Counted from the stretch's first letter, positions 27,149-36,771 are shown. The stretch: DNA of 64,000 nt from an uncultured Lachnospiraceae bacterium (GCA_934339135.1 CAKRHP010000009.1:1-64000), one strand, 5' to 3'. A program made the numbers and translations. Notes: generated from the sequence alone by a model not told the origin.

Positions 27149-28126
27149 TTAATATGTGGTCAGCTTCTTGGTAATATGGAACAGATAAGGATCCAAACCC
27201 TTTTCCATATCCAATGCTGCCTGAATATCATAATCTACAAACTCACCGTTCGTGTAGCCAACAACACGGTTTGTCTTCCCTTCACAAAGAAGCTCTACTG
27301 CCTTTGCTCCCATAGCGGAAGCGTACACACGATCCTTACAGGTCGGATTTCCTCCACGCTGGATATGACCCAGTACCGTTGCTCTGGTTTCTACACCTGT
27401 CGCTTCCTCGATCGTCTTTGCCATTTCAAAGGAGTTGCCAACTCCCTCTGCATTGACGATCACATGGTTCTTTTTGCCGATCTTGCGGCGCTGCAGTATC
27501 TTCTCGATGATCTTCTGTATATTTCCATCATATTCCTCTGTGGTAAGAATATACTCTGCACCACTGGCAATACCTGTCCATAATGCAATGTGACCTGCGG
27601 TACGTCCCATTACCTCTACGATACTGCACCGCTCATGGGACTCAGAGGTATCACGAAGCTTGTCCATGGCCTCCATCGCCGTATTAATCGCGGTATCAAA
27701 ACCGATCGTATACTCAGTACATGCAATATCCAGATCGATGGTTCCCGGTACACCTACCGTATTGATCCCCAGCGCAGCAAGCTTGCTGGCTCCCTGGAAG
27801 GAACCGTCACCACCGATTACAACAATACCGTCAATTCCATGCTTCCGGCAGATCTCGGCTGCTTTCTCCTGATATTCCTTCTCGCGGAATTCTTTGCAGC
27901 GTGCGGTATAAAGAATCGTTCCTCCAAGCTGGATGATATTGGAAACCGATAAAGTATCCATCTCCTCAATATCCTCCTCCAGAAGTCCGGCATATCCTCT
28001 CTTGATACCCATAACTCTGACACCATTTGCGATTGCGGTACGAACGACAGCACGAATGGCTGCATTCATTCCCGGCGCATCCCCACCACTTGTCAATACA
28101 CCAATTGTTTTTACTGCACTGCTCAT
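27149..28126 (-). CDS. pfkA: ATP-dependent 6-phosphofructokinase
   Basis: 325 residues, GGAGG before the ATG. The motifs GVLTSGGDAPGMNAAIRAVV (ATP site), VIGGDGSFQGA, GVPGTIDLDIACTEYTIGFDTA (with the catalytic Asp in the TIDxD motif) and EVMGRTAGHIALWTGIASGA are all present. This gives classic bacterial PfkA, the committed step of glycolysis. A well-formed promoter lies just upstream, so it is separable from dnaE. Confidence 0.97.
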   Translation of the reverse strand: MSSAVKTIGVLTSGGDAPGMNAAIRAVVRTAIANGVRVMGIKRGYAGLLEEDIEEMDTLSVSNIIQLGGTILYTARCKEFREKEYQEKAAEICRKHGIDGIVVIGGDGSFQGASKLAALGINTVGVPGTIDLDIACTEYTIGFDTAINTAMEAMDKLRDTSESHERCSIVEVMGRTAGHIALWTGIASGAEYILTTEEYDGNIQKIIEKILQRRKIGKKNHVIVNAEGVGNSFEMAKTIEEATGVETRATVLGHIQRGGNPTCKDRVYASAMGAKAVELLCEGKTNRVVGYTNGEFVDYDIQAALDMEKGLDPYLFHITKKLTTY

Positions 28127-28240
28127 TTTGTCCTCCGTTTCAACTAATCGGAAATAAGGGGCTGCAAATTCAAAGTCCGGTCTTACTTCCTCTTATTTTA
28201 TCTTTAACGAATCATTTACATACTATTCATCGTACCCTCT

Positions 28241-28269
28241 ATTGTACGTCATTCCGTTGTTTTTTTCAA
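28241..28269 (-). promoter_or_regulatory. Promoter of pfkA
   Basis: A TTGAAA -35 (28264-28269) and TACAAT -10 (28241-28246) are exactly 17 bp apart on the minus strand, about 115 bp before the pfkA start, leaving a 5' leader of roughly 105 nt. Confidence 0.7.
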
Positions 28270-28313
28270 CCCAAACAATAAACGCTGTTATTCAAAATTT
28301 GAAATCAACGTCA

Positions 28314-31300
28314 CTATAGCTTTCTCTCCTTCAATGCCGCTTCGATCATTCCCTCCAGAACATTTTCCCGGATCACCTGTCTCGCATTGACATTGCGTCC
28401 CGGCGGAAGCTTTTTCATCTGTCGTTCCTCCTCCAGATAAACGATCACCTGATCTGTCCCGTCATATGGAGATAATTTCTCATATATCTGCTGTTCTCTT
28501 TCCTGAAAATCTGCTAAATTTTTAAAACGGAGCCACAGCTCACACGGAAGCATGTCAAACGGAATAATATCCTGACAGATCACCTTTCCGTCCCGGTCAC
28601 CACCCATATCAGCCCTTCCACGGATAAATACCTTGGCATCCTCCCGGCACTGTTCTTTTTTCTTCTCATAAACATTTGGAAAGACAAGCACCTCCACAGC
28701 ACCATATACATCCTCCAACGTAAGATACGCCATGAGTTTATTTGTCTTTGTGGTCTTAACCGTCTTTGCCGTGATCATTCCACCAATGATCACACTTTCC
28801 TGATCGTGTACCCGTGCATTTTCCGTGACGCCCTCTTCTTCTGACTCCCGGACAAAATCCTGAGAGCTGCAGGTGGAATTTTTCCGGATCAACCCCAGAT
28901 ATTCCTCCAGCGGATGACCGCTGATGTAAATACCAAGAACCTCCTTTTCGTAGGCGAGAAGCTCTTCCTTTTCAAACTCCTCCAATGCCGGATAAGACAC
29001 ATCATTTGCATGCTCCAGCTCCTCGTCTCCCATATCAAACAGAGACATCTGACCGGACATAGAATCCTTTTTCTCCCGGTTTACACTGTCCAGCATGCTC
29101 TGATATACCTGAAGCTTCTGCCGCCGGTTGCCCTCCAGTCCGTCAAAAGCTCCTGCCTTAATGAAATTCTCAATGGAGCTTTTGTTGACCTCTTTGCTGG
29201 TGAGACGGCGCATAAAATCCTGCATGGACGTAAAGCGTCCTCCCCTTTCCCGTTCCTGCACAATATTATTGATCACACCGGAACCAATGCCCTTGATCGC
29301 AGAAAGGGCATAACGGATCCTTCCGTCAGACACGGAAAAATAACTATATCCTTCATTTACATCCGGAGGCAGGATCTCAATATCCATCCGCCGGCATTCC
29401 ATAACATACTCTACGATCTTATTGGTATTTTCTTTGACGGACGTCAGCAAAGAAGCCATAAACTCCACCGGATGATAGCATTTTAACCAGGCTGTCTGGA
29501 ATGTCACCATACCGTACGCCGCTGCATGGGATTTGTTAAATGCATATGCGGCGAAACTGATCATCTCATCATAGATCTTGTTGGCAACCTCCTCAGAGAT
29601 GCCGTTGGCAATGCAGCCCTTTACGCCCTCTTCCTCGTTTCCGTAGACAAAGTTCTTCCGCTCTGCCTCCATCACCTTTGCCTTCTTTTTGGACATGGCA
29701 CGGCGCACCAGATCACTTCGTCCATAGCTGTAGCCTGCGAGACTCCGGACAATCTCCATAACCTGCTCCTGATAGACGATACATCCATAAGTAGTTGCAA
29801 GGATCGGCTCAAGCTGCGGACAGTCATAGGTAATGGAATCCCTGTTACTTCTTCCTGCAATATACTGCGGAATAAAATCCATCGGACCCGGACGATACAG
29901 GGAAATACCTGCTACGATCTCTGCCATGCTCTCCGGCTGCAATTCCTTCATGAACTGCTTCATCCCGGCACTCTCCAACTGGAATATGCCCTCAGTACGT
30001 CCGCTGGATATGAGCTTCCATACATTTTCATCCTCCAGATCCAGTCGCAGCATGTCCTCATCACTCATGCCACACATTTTGGCAGCATTTTGTACTACCG
30101 TCAATGTACGAAGCCCCAGGAAGTCCATTTTCAGAAGACCCAGCTCCTCCAGCGTGGTCATGGTATACTGCGTAGTGACATTTCCCTCCGATCCCTTCGA
30201 AAGAGGTACAAAATGATCTACCGGCTCCGGTGCAATCACAACACCCGCCGCATGAATGGAAGTATGACGAGGCAGTCCCTCCAGCTTCTGCGCCATATCC
30301 AGCAGATATTTCGTCTGCTCATCGGTCTCATAAAGCTTGCGAAGATCCGGATTCTGTGCGATTGCCTTGGCAATAGTAATATCCTTCTCCATAGGCACGG
30401 ACTTTGCAATGGTATCCACATAGGCATAAGGCATATCCAGTACACGCCCCACGTCACGGATCACACCACGGGCTGCCATGGTACCGAAGGTAACGATCTG
30501 TGCCACATGATCCCGTCCGTACTTCTGGGTGACATAGTCGATGACCTCCTGCCGTCTCTCATAGCAGAAATCCACGTCAATATCAGGCATGGTCACACGC
30601 TCCGGGTTCAGGAAACGCTCAAACAGCAGGTCAAACGCCAGCGGATCAATATTGGTGATCTCCAGACTATACGCTACAATACTTCCGGCCGCAGAACCAC
30701 GTCCCGGTCCCACAATGATCCCGTGCTCTCTGGAATAATGAATAAAATCCCACACGATGAGGAAATAATCTACAAATCCCATATTCTTGATGGTATTTAA
30801 CTCATAATCCAGTCTCTCCTGAATCTCCGGCGTCACATCCACATAACGCCGGTGGATTCCTTCATAACACAAATGCTTGAGATACTCCCATGAAGTAAAG
30901 CCCTCCGGCACATCAAACTTTGGCAGCTTATATTTTCCAAACTCGATATCCACATGACATCTCTGTGCTATTTTGGAGGTATTTTCCACGGCTTCCTTCG
31001 CATAAGGGAAAAGAGACAGCATCTCCTCCTCGGATTTCAGATAAAACTGACCGCCCTCATACCGCATACGATCCTCGTCCTGCACCTTATGCTGCGTCTG
31101 GATACATAAAAGAATATCGTGAGGCTCTGCATCCTCTGCCCGGATATAATGCACATCGTTTGTAGCCACTAACTCAAGTCCCGTCTCCTGACTCATACGG
31201 AGAAGTCCCTGATTTACTGTTTTCTGGGCATCAATGCCATGATCCTGAAGCTCCAGATAAAAATGATCCGGTCCAAAAATATCAGACAGACGGAGCGCTT

Positions 31301-31772
31301 CTTTTTTGGCCTCCTCATAAAATCCCTGTCTGAGATTGGTTGCCACAATACCTGCCAGACATGCACTCAGGGCGATAATTCCCTCGTGATACTTTTCCAG
31401 AACCTCCATGTCCACACGGGGCTTATAATAAAAGCCTTCGGTAAATCCAATGGAAACAATCTTCATCAGATTGGCATAGCCGGTATTATTCTCTGCCAGA
31501 AGTACCAGATGATTATAACGGTCCTCTCCCCTGACATTTTCTCTGTCAAATCTGGAGCCCGGTGCCACGTAGACCTCACAGCCGATCACCGGATTAATTC
31601 CTTCCTTTAATGCTGCCCGGTAAAAATCAATCACGCCATACATATTTCCGTGATCTGTAATGGCAATATGTTCCATACCCAGTTCCTTTGCTCTTGCCAT
31701 CAACTCTCCGATCTTACAGGAGCCGTCCAGAAGAGAATACTCTGTATGTAAATGCAAATGCGTAAATCCCAT
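28314..31772 (-). CDS. dnaE: DNA polymerase III alpha subunit DnaE
   Basis: 1152 residues, the usual length for DnaE. It begins with the PHP domain (FTHLHLHTEYSLLDGSCKIG, ITDHGNMYG). The polymerase core has GPGRGSAAGSIVAY and the catalytic acidic motif PDIDVDF. A helix-hairpin-helix region (LSAIKGIGSGVI) and the OB-fold (VIIGGMITAKTVKTTKTNK) follow. In Firmicutes DnaE extends primers before handing over to PolC. It ends 187 bp before pfkA. Confidence 0.97.
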   Translation of the reverse strand: MGFTHLHLHTEYSLLDGSCKIGELMARAKELGMEHIAITDHGNMYGVIDFYRAALKEGINPVIGCEVYVAPGSRFDRENVRGEDRYNHLVLLAENNTGYANLMKIVSIGFTEGFYYKPRVDMEVLEKYHEGIIALSACLAGIVATNLRQGFYEEAKKEALRLSDIFGPDHFYLELQDHGIDAQKTVNQGLLRMSQETGLELVATNDVHYIRAEDAEPHDILLCIQTQHKVQDEDRMRYEGGQFYLKSEEEMLSLFPYAKEAVENTSKIAQRCHVDIEFGKYKLPKFDVPEGFTSWEYLKHLCYEGIHRRYVDVTPEIQERLDYELNTIKNMGFVDYFLIVWDFIHYSREHGIIVGPGRGSAAGSIVAYSLEITNIDPLAFDLLFERFLNPERVTMPDIDVDFCYERRQEVIDYVTQKYGRDHVAQIVTFGTMAARGVIRDVGRVLDMPYAYVDTIAKSVPMEKDITIAKAIAQNPDLRKLYETDEQTKYLLDMAQKLEGLPRHTSIHAAGVVIAPEPVDHFVPLSKGSEGNVTTQYTMTTLEELGLLKMDFLGLRTLTVVQNAAKMCGMSDEDMLRLDLEDENVWKLISSGRTEGIFQLESAGMKQFMKELQPESMAEIVAGISLYRPGPMDFIPQYIAGRSNRDSITYDCPQLEPILATTYGCIVYQEQVMEIVRSLAGYSYGRSDLVRRAMSKKKAKVMEAERKNFVYGNEEEGVKGCIANGISEEVANKIYDEMISFAAYAFNKSHAAAYGMVTFQTAWLKCYHPVEFMASLLTSVKENTNKIVEYVMECRRMDIEILPPDVNEGYSYFSVSDGRIRYALSAIKGIGSGVINNIVQERERGGRFTSMQDFMRRLTSKEVNKSSIENFIKAGAFDGLEGNRRQKLQVYQSMLDSVNREKKDSMSGQMSLFDMGDEELEHANDVSYPALEEFEKEELLAYEKEVLGIYISGHPLEEYLGLIRKNSTCSSQDFVRESEEEGVTENARVHDQESVIIGGMITAKTVKTTKTNKLMAYLTLEDVYGAVEVLVFPNVYEKKKEQCREDAKVFIRGRADMGGDRDGKVICQDIIPFDMLPCELWLRFKNLADFQEREQQIYEKLSPYDGTDQVIVYLEEERQMKKLPPGRNVNARQVIRENVLEGMIEAALKERKL

Positions 31773-31853
31773 ATATCCTCCATTAAACCAGGCAAAATAA
31801 GCGTTTTGCCCTTGCTTCCCGCTGCGTTACGAAATCTCCCTATATACCGAAAA

Positions 31854-31880
31854 AGCCGTCTGATACAAGATCAAACGGCT
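31854..31880 (-). terminator. Intrinsic terminator of the murB-rapZ-whiA-crh operon
   Basis: An 11-bp stem with one mismatch (31854-31864 with 31870-31880) and a five-base loop lies 16 bases after the crh stop and is followed on the minus strand by TTTTT (31850-31854). Confidence 0.85.
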
Positions 31881-31895
31881 CGTCATTTTCTGCTA

Positions 31896-32156
31896 TTATG
31901 CCTGTGATGTACTTAAATACTTTACAATATCATCCATAGCATTCTGTTCGTCATCTCCGTTCGCAGAAACAACGACTTCTTCTCCGGCCGCCAGTCCAAG
32001 GGTCATCATTCCCATGATACTTTTGGCATTGACTTTCTTGTCCTCCACCTCAACATAAATGCTGCTGGAATACTGACTTGCCACCTGCACAAGAACAGCC
32101 ACCGGCCTTGCCTCCAGACCGCTCTTTATCTGAATCTTAATTTTTTTTGTAATCAT
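31896..32156 (-). CDS. crh: HPr-like protein of the Crh type (Glu at position 15)
   Basis: 86 residues, one HPr fold. HPr has a phosphorylatable His15 in the GLHARPA motif; here it is GLEARPVA with Glu at 15, so it cannot take phosphate from enzyme I. Ser46 is present in NAKSIMGMM, the site modified by HPr kinase. The gene is directly after whiA (2 bp) as in the rapZ-yvcK-whiA-crh order of Bacillus. Crh (Gln15 in Bacillus) acts in CcpA-dependent carbon control rather than sugar transport. The identity is from position and residue 15. Confidence 0.8.
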   Translation of the reverse strand: MITKKIKIQIKSGLEARPVAVLVQVASQYSSSIYVEVEDKKVNAKSIMGMMTLGLAAGEEVVVSANGDDEQNAMDDIVKYLSTSQA

Positions 32157-32158
32157 GG

Positions 32159-33139
32159 TTACATTTTCCTCCTTTTTGAATCAGAGAATCCTCTCTTCTC
32201 TTTCAATTCATTTGCAATATTTCCCAATTTCCGCAGCCGGTGATTGACCCCTGATTTGCCAATGGGCGGATTGAGCATCTGTCCCAATTCCTGCAGTGAT
32301 GCATCCGGATATTCCAGCCGCAACTCTGCTGTCTCGCGCAATCCCTTCGCCAGCCCTCGTAACCCCATATTACATTCTATATATCTGATGTCCTCAATCT
32401 GCTTTGCCGCTGCCGCCACGGTTTTCCCAATATTTGCCGTTTCGCAGTTTACCTGACGATTGACAGAATTGCGAACCTCCTTCACAATTCGTATATTTTC
32501 AAATTCCATCAAAGCCACATGTGCTTCTACCACATTTAAAAAATCAACGATCTGTGATCCCTCTTTTATGTACACCACAAAATACCTTTTTCTCCTGACG
32601 ATTTTTGCCTCCAATTCAAAAAACGCCAACATCTCTCTGATGAAAGAAGCAAACCCCTCCGAAAGAACAGCGAACTCCAGATGGTAGGCCTTCTCCGGAT
32701 CTGACAGGGAACCTGCTGCCAAAAATGCTCCTCGCAAAAAGGCGCGCTTACAACAGGTATTTTGTATGAGACGATGCTGATGCCCCAGACAATCACCTGT
32801 AATCCCACCTTGTTCATCCATCATTTTTAGTGCTTTCAGTATAGATATAATCGCCTGTCGTTCGGTTACTTCAATATAATACTCCCGGATATTTCCATGA
32901 ATATTATGACAACGGACACGAACCTCCACAGGATTATGAAATACACTATTTAATAACATATAAGATTTTCGGGCGACTGTCAAGTTTTCTGTGCGTATTT
33001 CCAAATATTCGTTCCCATTCCTGCCACGGCGTATCCTGCCGTTCAGATCAAATAATGCCGCCAGCTCTGCGATCTGACAATGTCTGGCTGACGGAAGCTG
33101 CCGCACAAGCTCCTGTTTCACACTACCGGAAAATGACAT
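32159..33139 (-). CDS. whiA: DNA-binding protein WhiA
   Basis: 326 residues. The N-terminus MSFSGSVKQELVRQLPSARH and the LAGLIDADG-like halves (RAFLRGAFLAAGSLSDPEKAYHLEF) precede a C-terminal helix-turn-helix (LQELGQMLNPPIGKSGVNHRLRKL) that is the WhiA signature. The first domain resembles homing endonucleases but is catalytically dead in the family. WhiA affects cell division and chromosome organisation in Firmicutes and sporulation in actinobacteria. It follows rapZ by about 27 bp. Confidence 0.95.
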   Translation of the reverse strand: MSFSGSVKQELVRQLPSARHCQIAELAALFDLNGRIRRGRNGNEYLEIRTENLTVARKSYMLLNSVFHNPVEVRVRCHNIHGNIREYYIEVTERQAIISILKALKMMDEQGGITGDCLGHQHRLIQNTCCKRAFLRGAFLAAGSLSDPEKAYHLEFAVLSEGFASFIREMLAFFELEAKIVRRKRYFVVYIKEGSQIVDFLNVVEAHVALMEFENIRIVKEVRNSVNRQVNCETANIGKTVAAAAKQIEDIRYIECNMGLRGLAKGLRETAELRLEYPDASLQELGQMLNPPIGKSGVNHRLRKLGNIANELKEKRGFSDSKRRKM

Positions 33140-33166
33140 ACGTTCCCTCCTCGCTGTGTGCTGTTC

Positions 33167-34036
33167 CTATTTTCCCTGCTTCCGGTCCTTCTCAATATCC
33201 CGGTGTTCCACCTTAATGCTGTAGGGAAGCTGTTTCATATGCTTTGCCAGTGCATTGACAAGGGTAACGGACCGGTGCTTTCCTCCGGTACATCCAATAC
33301 TGATCACCAGCTGATTCTTTCCTTCCAGAATGTAATTGGGTATCAGAAACTCTACCATCTCAAACAGCTTTTTCTCAAAGGTCACTGCCTGCGGCGAGGA
33401 CATGACATAATCATAAACCGCCCTGTCATTTCCGGTCTGCGGCTTCAGATCCGGGATATAATATGGATTTGGCAGGAATCGTACATCAAAGACCAGATCC
33501 GAATCCTCCGGAATACCATATTTAAAGCCAAAGGAAAGGATCGTCACGAAAAAGTTCTCGTATTCCTCCTTGCCCAGAAAGATCTTATCAATCTCCTGCT
33601 TCAGATCCCGCACAAGCATATGACTGGTATCGAGAATATAATCCGCCCGCTTTTTAATAAAGGCAAGCTCCTCCCGCTCCGCCTCAATGGCCTTGTCGAC
33701 TCTTCCCTGCAGGGCAAGAGGATGATTCCGTCTCGTTTCCTTATATCTCTTGATGAGCACGGAGCTGTCTGCTTCCAGAAACAGAATCTCATACCGCACT
33801 CCGGCTGCCAGCATTTCATCCAGAATATCATCCAGTTCCTGAAGCCCCTGCTGGTTACGGATATCAATTCCGATGGCAACCTTTTCCAGACTGTTTTCCT
33901 CCAGCATCATTTTGGACATTCTCGGGATCAAAGGTACCGGCAGATTATCCACGCAAAAGTATCCCATATCCTCCAGCATTTTCATGACAGAATTTCTGCC
34001 GGCCCCGGACATTCCTGTTACAATTACAAATCGCAT
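33167..34036 (-). CDS. rapZ: RNase adapter/nucleotide-binding protein RapZ (YvcJ)
   Basis: 289 residues from the ATG at 34036 with GAGG upstream. The N-terminal P-loop domain reads RFVIVTGMSGAGRNSVMKML where the family has GSGKS or GAGKS: the Walker lysine is Arg and the next residue Asn. The rest (GYFCVDNLPVPLIPRM, DVRFLPNPYYIPDL, SIGCTGGKHRSVTL) is typical of RapZ, including the C-terminal sugar-phosphate-binding domain. The usual neighbour yvcK is missing between rapZ and whiA. It lies 66 bp after murB. Confidence 0.93.
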   Translation of the reverse strand: MRFVIVTGMSGAGRNSVMKMLEDMGYFCVDNLPVPLIPRMSKMMLEENSLEKVAIGIDIRNQQGLQELDDILDEMLAAGVRYEILFLEADSSVLIKRYKETRRNHPLALQGRVDKAIEAEREELAFIKKRADYILDTSHMLVRDLKQEIDKIFLGKEEYENFFVTILSFGFKYGIPEDSDLVFDVRFLPNPYYIPDLKPQTGNDRAVYDYVMSSPQAVTFEKKLFEMVEFLIPNYILEGKNQLVISIGCTGGKHRSVTLVNALAKHMKQLPYSIKVEHRDIEKDRKQGK

Positions 34037-34102
34037 ACGAATCCTCATTCCTGTTATCTAAGATAGTTTTTCATGCCACAATGGCATTCTCCGTAAAGTC
34101 TG

Positions 34103-35020
34103 TCAGACCCGCTTTACCTCCAGCTCAAGTTCTACTCCAAACTGCTCATAGACAGCTCTCTGCACATGCTCGATCACACGCATGGCATCCCGGTATGTTC
34201 CTTTTCCTACATTTACCACAAAACCGCTATGTTTCTCCGATACCATTACATCTCCGGACCGATATCCTTTCAGCCCTGCATCCTGGATCAGTTTTCCTGC
34301 AAAATACCCTTCCGGTCTCTTAAATGTACTTCCCGCACTGCCATATTCCAATGGCTGTTTTTCCCTTCTCTGGGCATTTAACTGGCGCATCTGCTCCTTG
34401 ATCTGCTCCTCGTCCCCATGATCAAACGCAAAGTCTGCCGACAAAACGATCAGCTCCTTCTCCTGAATGACACTGTGCCGATATGACAGATCCAGCTCCT
34501 CTGCGGAAAGCTCTTTAATGTCTCCCTCCTGTGTCATCACCTGCGCAGAAAGGATCACATCCTTAATCTCCCCGCCATAAGCTCCGGCGTTCATCGTGAC
34601 TGCACCTCCCAGCGTGCCCGGAATGCCTCCGGCAAATTCAAAACCTGTCAGTCCCCGCTCGGCAGCCTGCATCGCTACCTTGGATAAAAGAACGCCACTC
34701 CCTGCCGTCATGACCGTTTTGCCGGCCTCTGTGCCTTCCCCTTCCCGAAAGGAAATCTCATCAAATCCCCTCAGCGAGATCATCACACCACGGTATCCCT
34801 CATCCGACACCAACAGATTGCTTCCATTGCCCAAAATAAAAAATGGTGTTTCTGTCTCCTGACAAAGAAGAAGCAGCTCCTTTAACACAGACTCATTTCC
34901 TGCCTCTACAAAGTAATCTGCCGGTCCGCCGATACGAAATGTCGTATGTGCCGACATAGGTTCCTGCTGACGTACTGCCTGTTCTCCTGCTATCCTCTGT
35001 AAATCTGCTAACTGAACCAT
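34103..35020 (-). CDS. murB: UDP-N-acetylenolpyruvoylglucosamine reductase
   Basis: 305 residues, a type II MurB (no extra domain). The FAD-binding part shows HTTFRIGGPADYFVEAGN, ILGNGSNLLVSDEGY and FEFAGGIPGTLGGAVTMNAGAYGGE. The catalytic part has YRHSVIQ and the serine-containing YGSAGSTFKRPEGYFAGKLI. It makes UDP-MurNAc for peptidoglycan. It is the first gene of the operon and starts only 36 bp after the tRNA-Arg terminator. Confidence 0.97.
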   Translation of the reverse strand: MVQLADLQRIAGEQAVRQQEPMSAHTTFRIGGPADYFVEAGNESVLKELLLLCQETETPFFILGNGSNLLVSDEGYRGVMISLRGFDEISFREGEGTEAGKTVMTAGSGVLLSKVAMQAAERGLTGFEFAGGIPGTLGGAVTMNAGAYGGEIKDVILSAQVMTQEGDIKELSAEELDLSYRHSVIQEKELIVLSADFAFDHGDEEQIKEQMRQLNAQRREKQPLEYGSAGSTFKRPEGYFAGKLIQDAGLKGYRSGDVMVSEKHSGFVVNVGKGTYRDAMRVIEHVQRAVYEQFGVELELEVKRV

Positions 35021-35052
35021 ATTTTTTCATTCCTTCCATTTCCTATATATCG

Positions 35053-35088
35053 AAAAAATCCTTGCTGCGGATACCCACTGCAAGGATT
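35053..35088 (-). terminator. Terminator after tRNA-Arg
   Basis: A 9-bp perfect stem (AATCCTTGC/GCAAGGATT, 35057-35065 with 35080-35088) follows the tRNA 3' end by about five bases and is followed by six U on the minus strand. Confidence 0.85.
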
Positions 35089-35093
35089 CATAG

Positions 35094-35167
<74 letters not shown>

Positions 35168-35210
35168 AAATTATCTCTCGTACTTCACATCTCTGTTCCG
35201 TACTTGAGAT

Positions 35211-35239
35211 ATTATATATTAGCTTTTCCAAAAATGCAA
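35211..35239 (-). promoter_or_regulatory. Promoter of tRNA-Arg (and perhaps the murB operon)
   Basis: A TTGCAT -35 (35234-35239) and a perfect TATAAT -10 (35211-35216), with 17 bp between, lie about 44 bp before the tRNA 5' end. The only gap between the tRNA terminator and murB is 32 bases, so read-through from here may feed murB-rapZ-whiA-crh. Confidence 0.75.
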
Positions 35240-35292
35240 GCCCTTTTTTCATTTTTTTTATTTTTTTGTGGTCTTACTTTCAAAAAATCCGA

Positions 35293-36771
35293 TCAAACCA
35301 GCATTAATGCAACATTTCCAAGGATCAAAGTAACGGCAATGGAACAGAGGATCAGCAGTCCATTCTTCTTTTTGAGTACATAAAGCAGCAACAGATTCAT
35401 TCCATAGATCACGGCTGTAATTCCCAGCGATACAAAAACAGGGAAGCCAAGCTTTGTCCCCGTACTGATATTCTGCGCAAATAATGAAAGCATAACTGTA
35501 AGAAGCGTACCTGCGATGATCGGACGGATCCACCGGCTCAACAGGCGAAATACCCGAAGGGATTCAAAGCATTCATAAATATATGCCACCAGACAGAAAA
35601 CACCTCCGGATGCCATCACGCTGCATGCAAAGCCAGCCATAGCCACAAGGCATCCTGTCAGAATATTACCGCTGCTCATCTCAAAACCCAGCAGATAACC
35701 AATTCCGGACAACGTTTTGCAGAGAATGGACCCCGGAAGAAGATTTACTAACGGCACCAGATGGCCATAAAAATCTGCCTTCTCAATGATTCCGGAGTTG
35801 ACAAACATACCGTCTGCTACGGACAGATACGCATCTCCTCCACCAAAAGATAAGATGGAAGAAAGAAATCCCTGTCCCAGAAATTCCGGCACATGACCTC
35901 CATAAAGCACTGCCGGAACAGAAATTACTACAAAAAACAGGATCCATGCGGCTTCTTCCTGAATCATTTTCTTTGGGGATACCTTTTTCTTCTGTCCATC
36001 CTCCAGAATACTGCGTACAAGCCCCCAGACCGCCAAAATGATCATAGCAGACTTTAAGCCGTTGCAGATATACTGCTCATATGGGAAATCAATACTTAAG
36101 CATGCAATATAACTCAAGATCAATCCCCCGGATATGATCAAATTCTTGGGATTAAATTTACAATGGGTATACAAAATACCAAACATGGACACACCAAGCA
36201 CCTGTAAAGTTGACAAATGTACTAACGGTATGCCTTCCAATCCTAAAATGCCATAAACAGCCTTGCCACAGGTCAACAGAAACACACCTGCCAGGATCAC
36301 AACGGCTCTTTTCCATCGTCCCTTACTCTCTGCCCTCGCCTCGGCCAGAGTTTTTCTGGAATATTCTGTCAGAAGACAGGCGATAAATGCAGAAATACCA
36401 ATGGATAAGATCTCAATCTGTGTTAAAATCCCCGACTGCAGGCGTGACATTGCCACCAGCATTGCCACGGTGATCAGTGCTCCCGGAAATGCCAGCATCA
36501 ATGCGGAGGCGATCATGCCCCCTACACCGTATGCCCGTTTGCCAAGGCCTGTGGATATCTCCATTGGAAGAGCTCCCGGTGTGATACTTGCCACCAGAAC
36601 ATCTTTATTAAACTCCTCCTCGGTCACAAGACCACGTTCCTCGACGACTTCCTTTTCAATTACCGGGATCAGGGCACTTCCGCCACCAAAACCGATAAAA
36701 CCAATTTTTAAAAGGGCCAGCATCATACCAAACTCACTCTTAAAACTTTTTTTGTTCTTTTTTTCTTTCAT
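35293..36771 (-). CDS. CHR-family (chromate/sulfate-type) transporter, two fused domains
   Basis: 492 residues with about 10-12 membrane segments. Two homologous CHR halves are visible: the first with LLKIGFIGFGGGSALIPVI and LVASITPGALPMEISTGLGK, the second with SFGGGDAYLSVADGMF and NLLPGSILCKTLSGIGYLLGF. This is the bidomain ChrA arrangement, annotated as chromate transporters because they export chromate, a sulfate mimic. Here the gene follows cysQ by 24 bp beside sulfate-activation genes, so transport of sulfate or a sulfate product is a better guess than chromate resistance. That substrate is inference. Confidence 0.85.
   Translation of the reverse strand: MKEKKNKKSFKSEFGMMLALLKIGFIGFGGGSALIPVIEKEVVEERGLVTEEEFNKDVLVASITPGALPMEISTGLGKRAYGVGGMIASALMLAFPGALITVAMLVAMSRLQSGILTQIEILSIGISAFIACLLTEYSRKTLAEARAESKGRWKRAVVILAGVFLLTCGKAVYGILGLEGIPLVHLSTLQVLGVSMFGILYTHCKFNPKNLIISGGLILSYIACLSIDFPYEQYICNGLKSAMIILAVWGLVRSILEDGQKKKVSPKKMIQEEAAWILFFVVISVPAVLYGGHVPEFLGQGFLSSILSFGGGDAYLSVADGMFVNSGIIEKADFYGHLVPLVNLLPGSILCKTLSGIGYLLGFEMSSGNILTGCLVAMAGFACSVMASGGVFCLVAYIYECFESLRVFRLLSRWIRPIIAGTLLTVMLSLFAQNISTGTKLGFPVFVSLGITAVIYGMNLLLLYVLKKKNGLLILCSIAVTLILGNVALMLV

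Noticed and set aside
29526..30800. Long plus-strand open frame (424 codons) inside dnaE
   Set aside because: It lies wholly antisense to the intact DnaE coding sequence; composition rich in His, Leu and Cys is typical of a shadow frame.
31791..31810. Hairpin GGCAAAA/TTTTGCC before dnaE
   Set aside because: A 7-bp stem without a U-run; too small to call as a terminator or riboswitch.
35293..36771. Dedicated chromate-resistance gene
   Set aside because: No chrB, chrC or other metal-resistance genes nearby; the context is sulfate metabolism.
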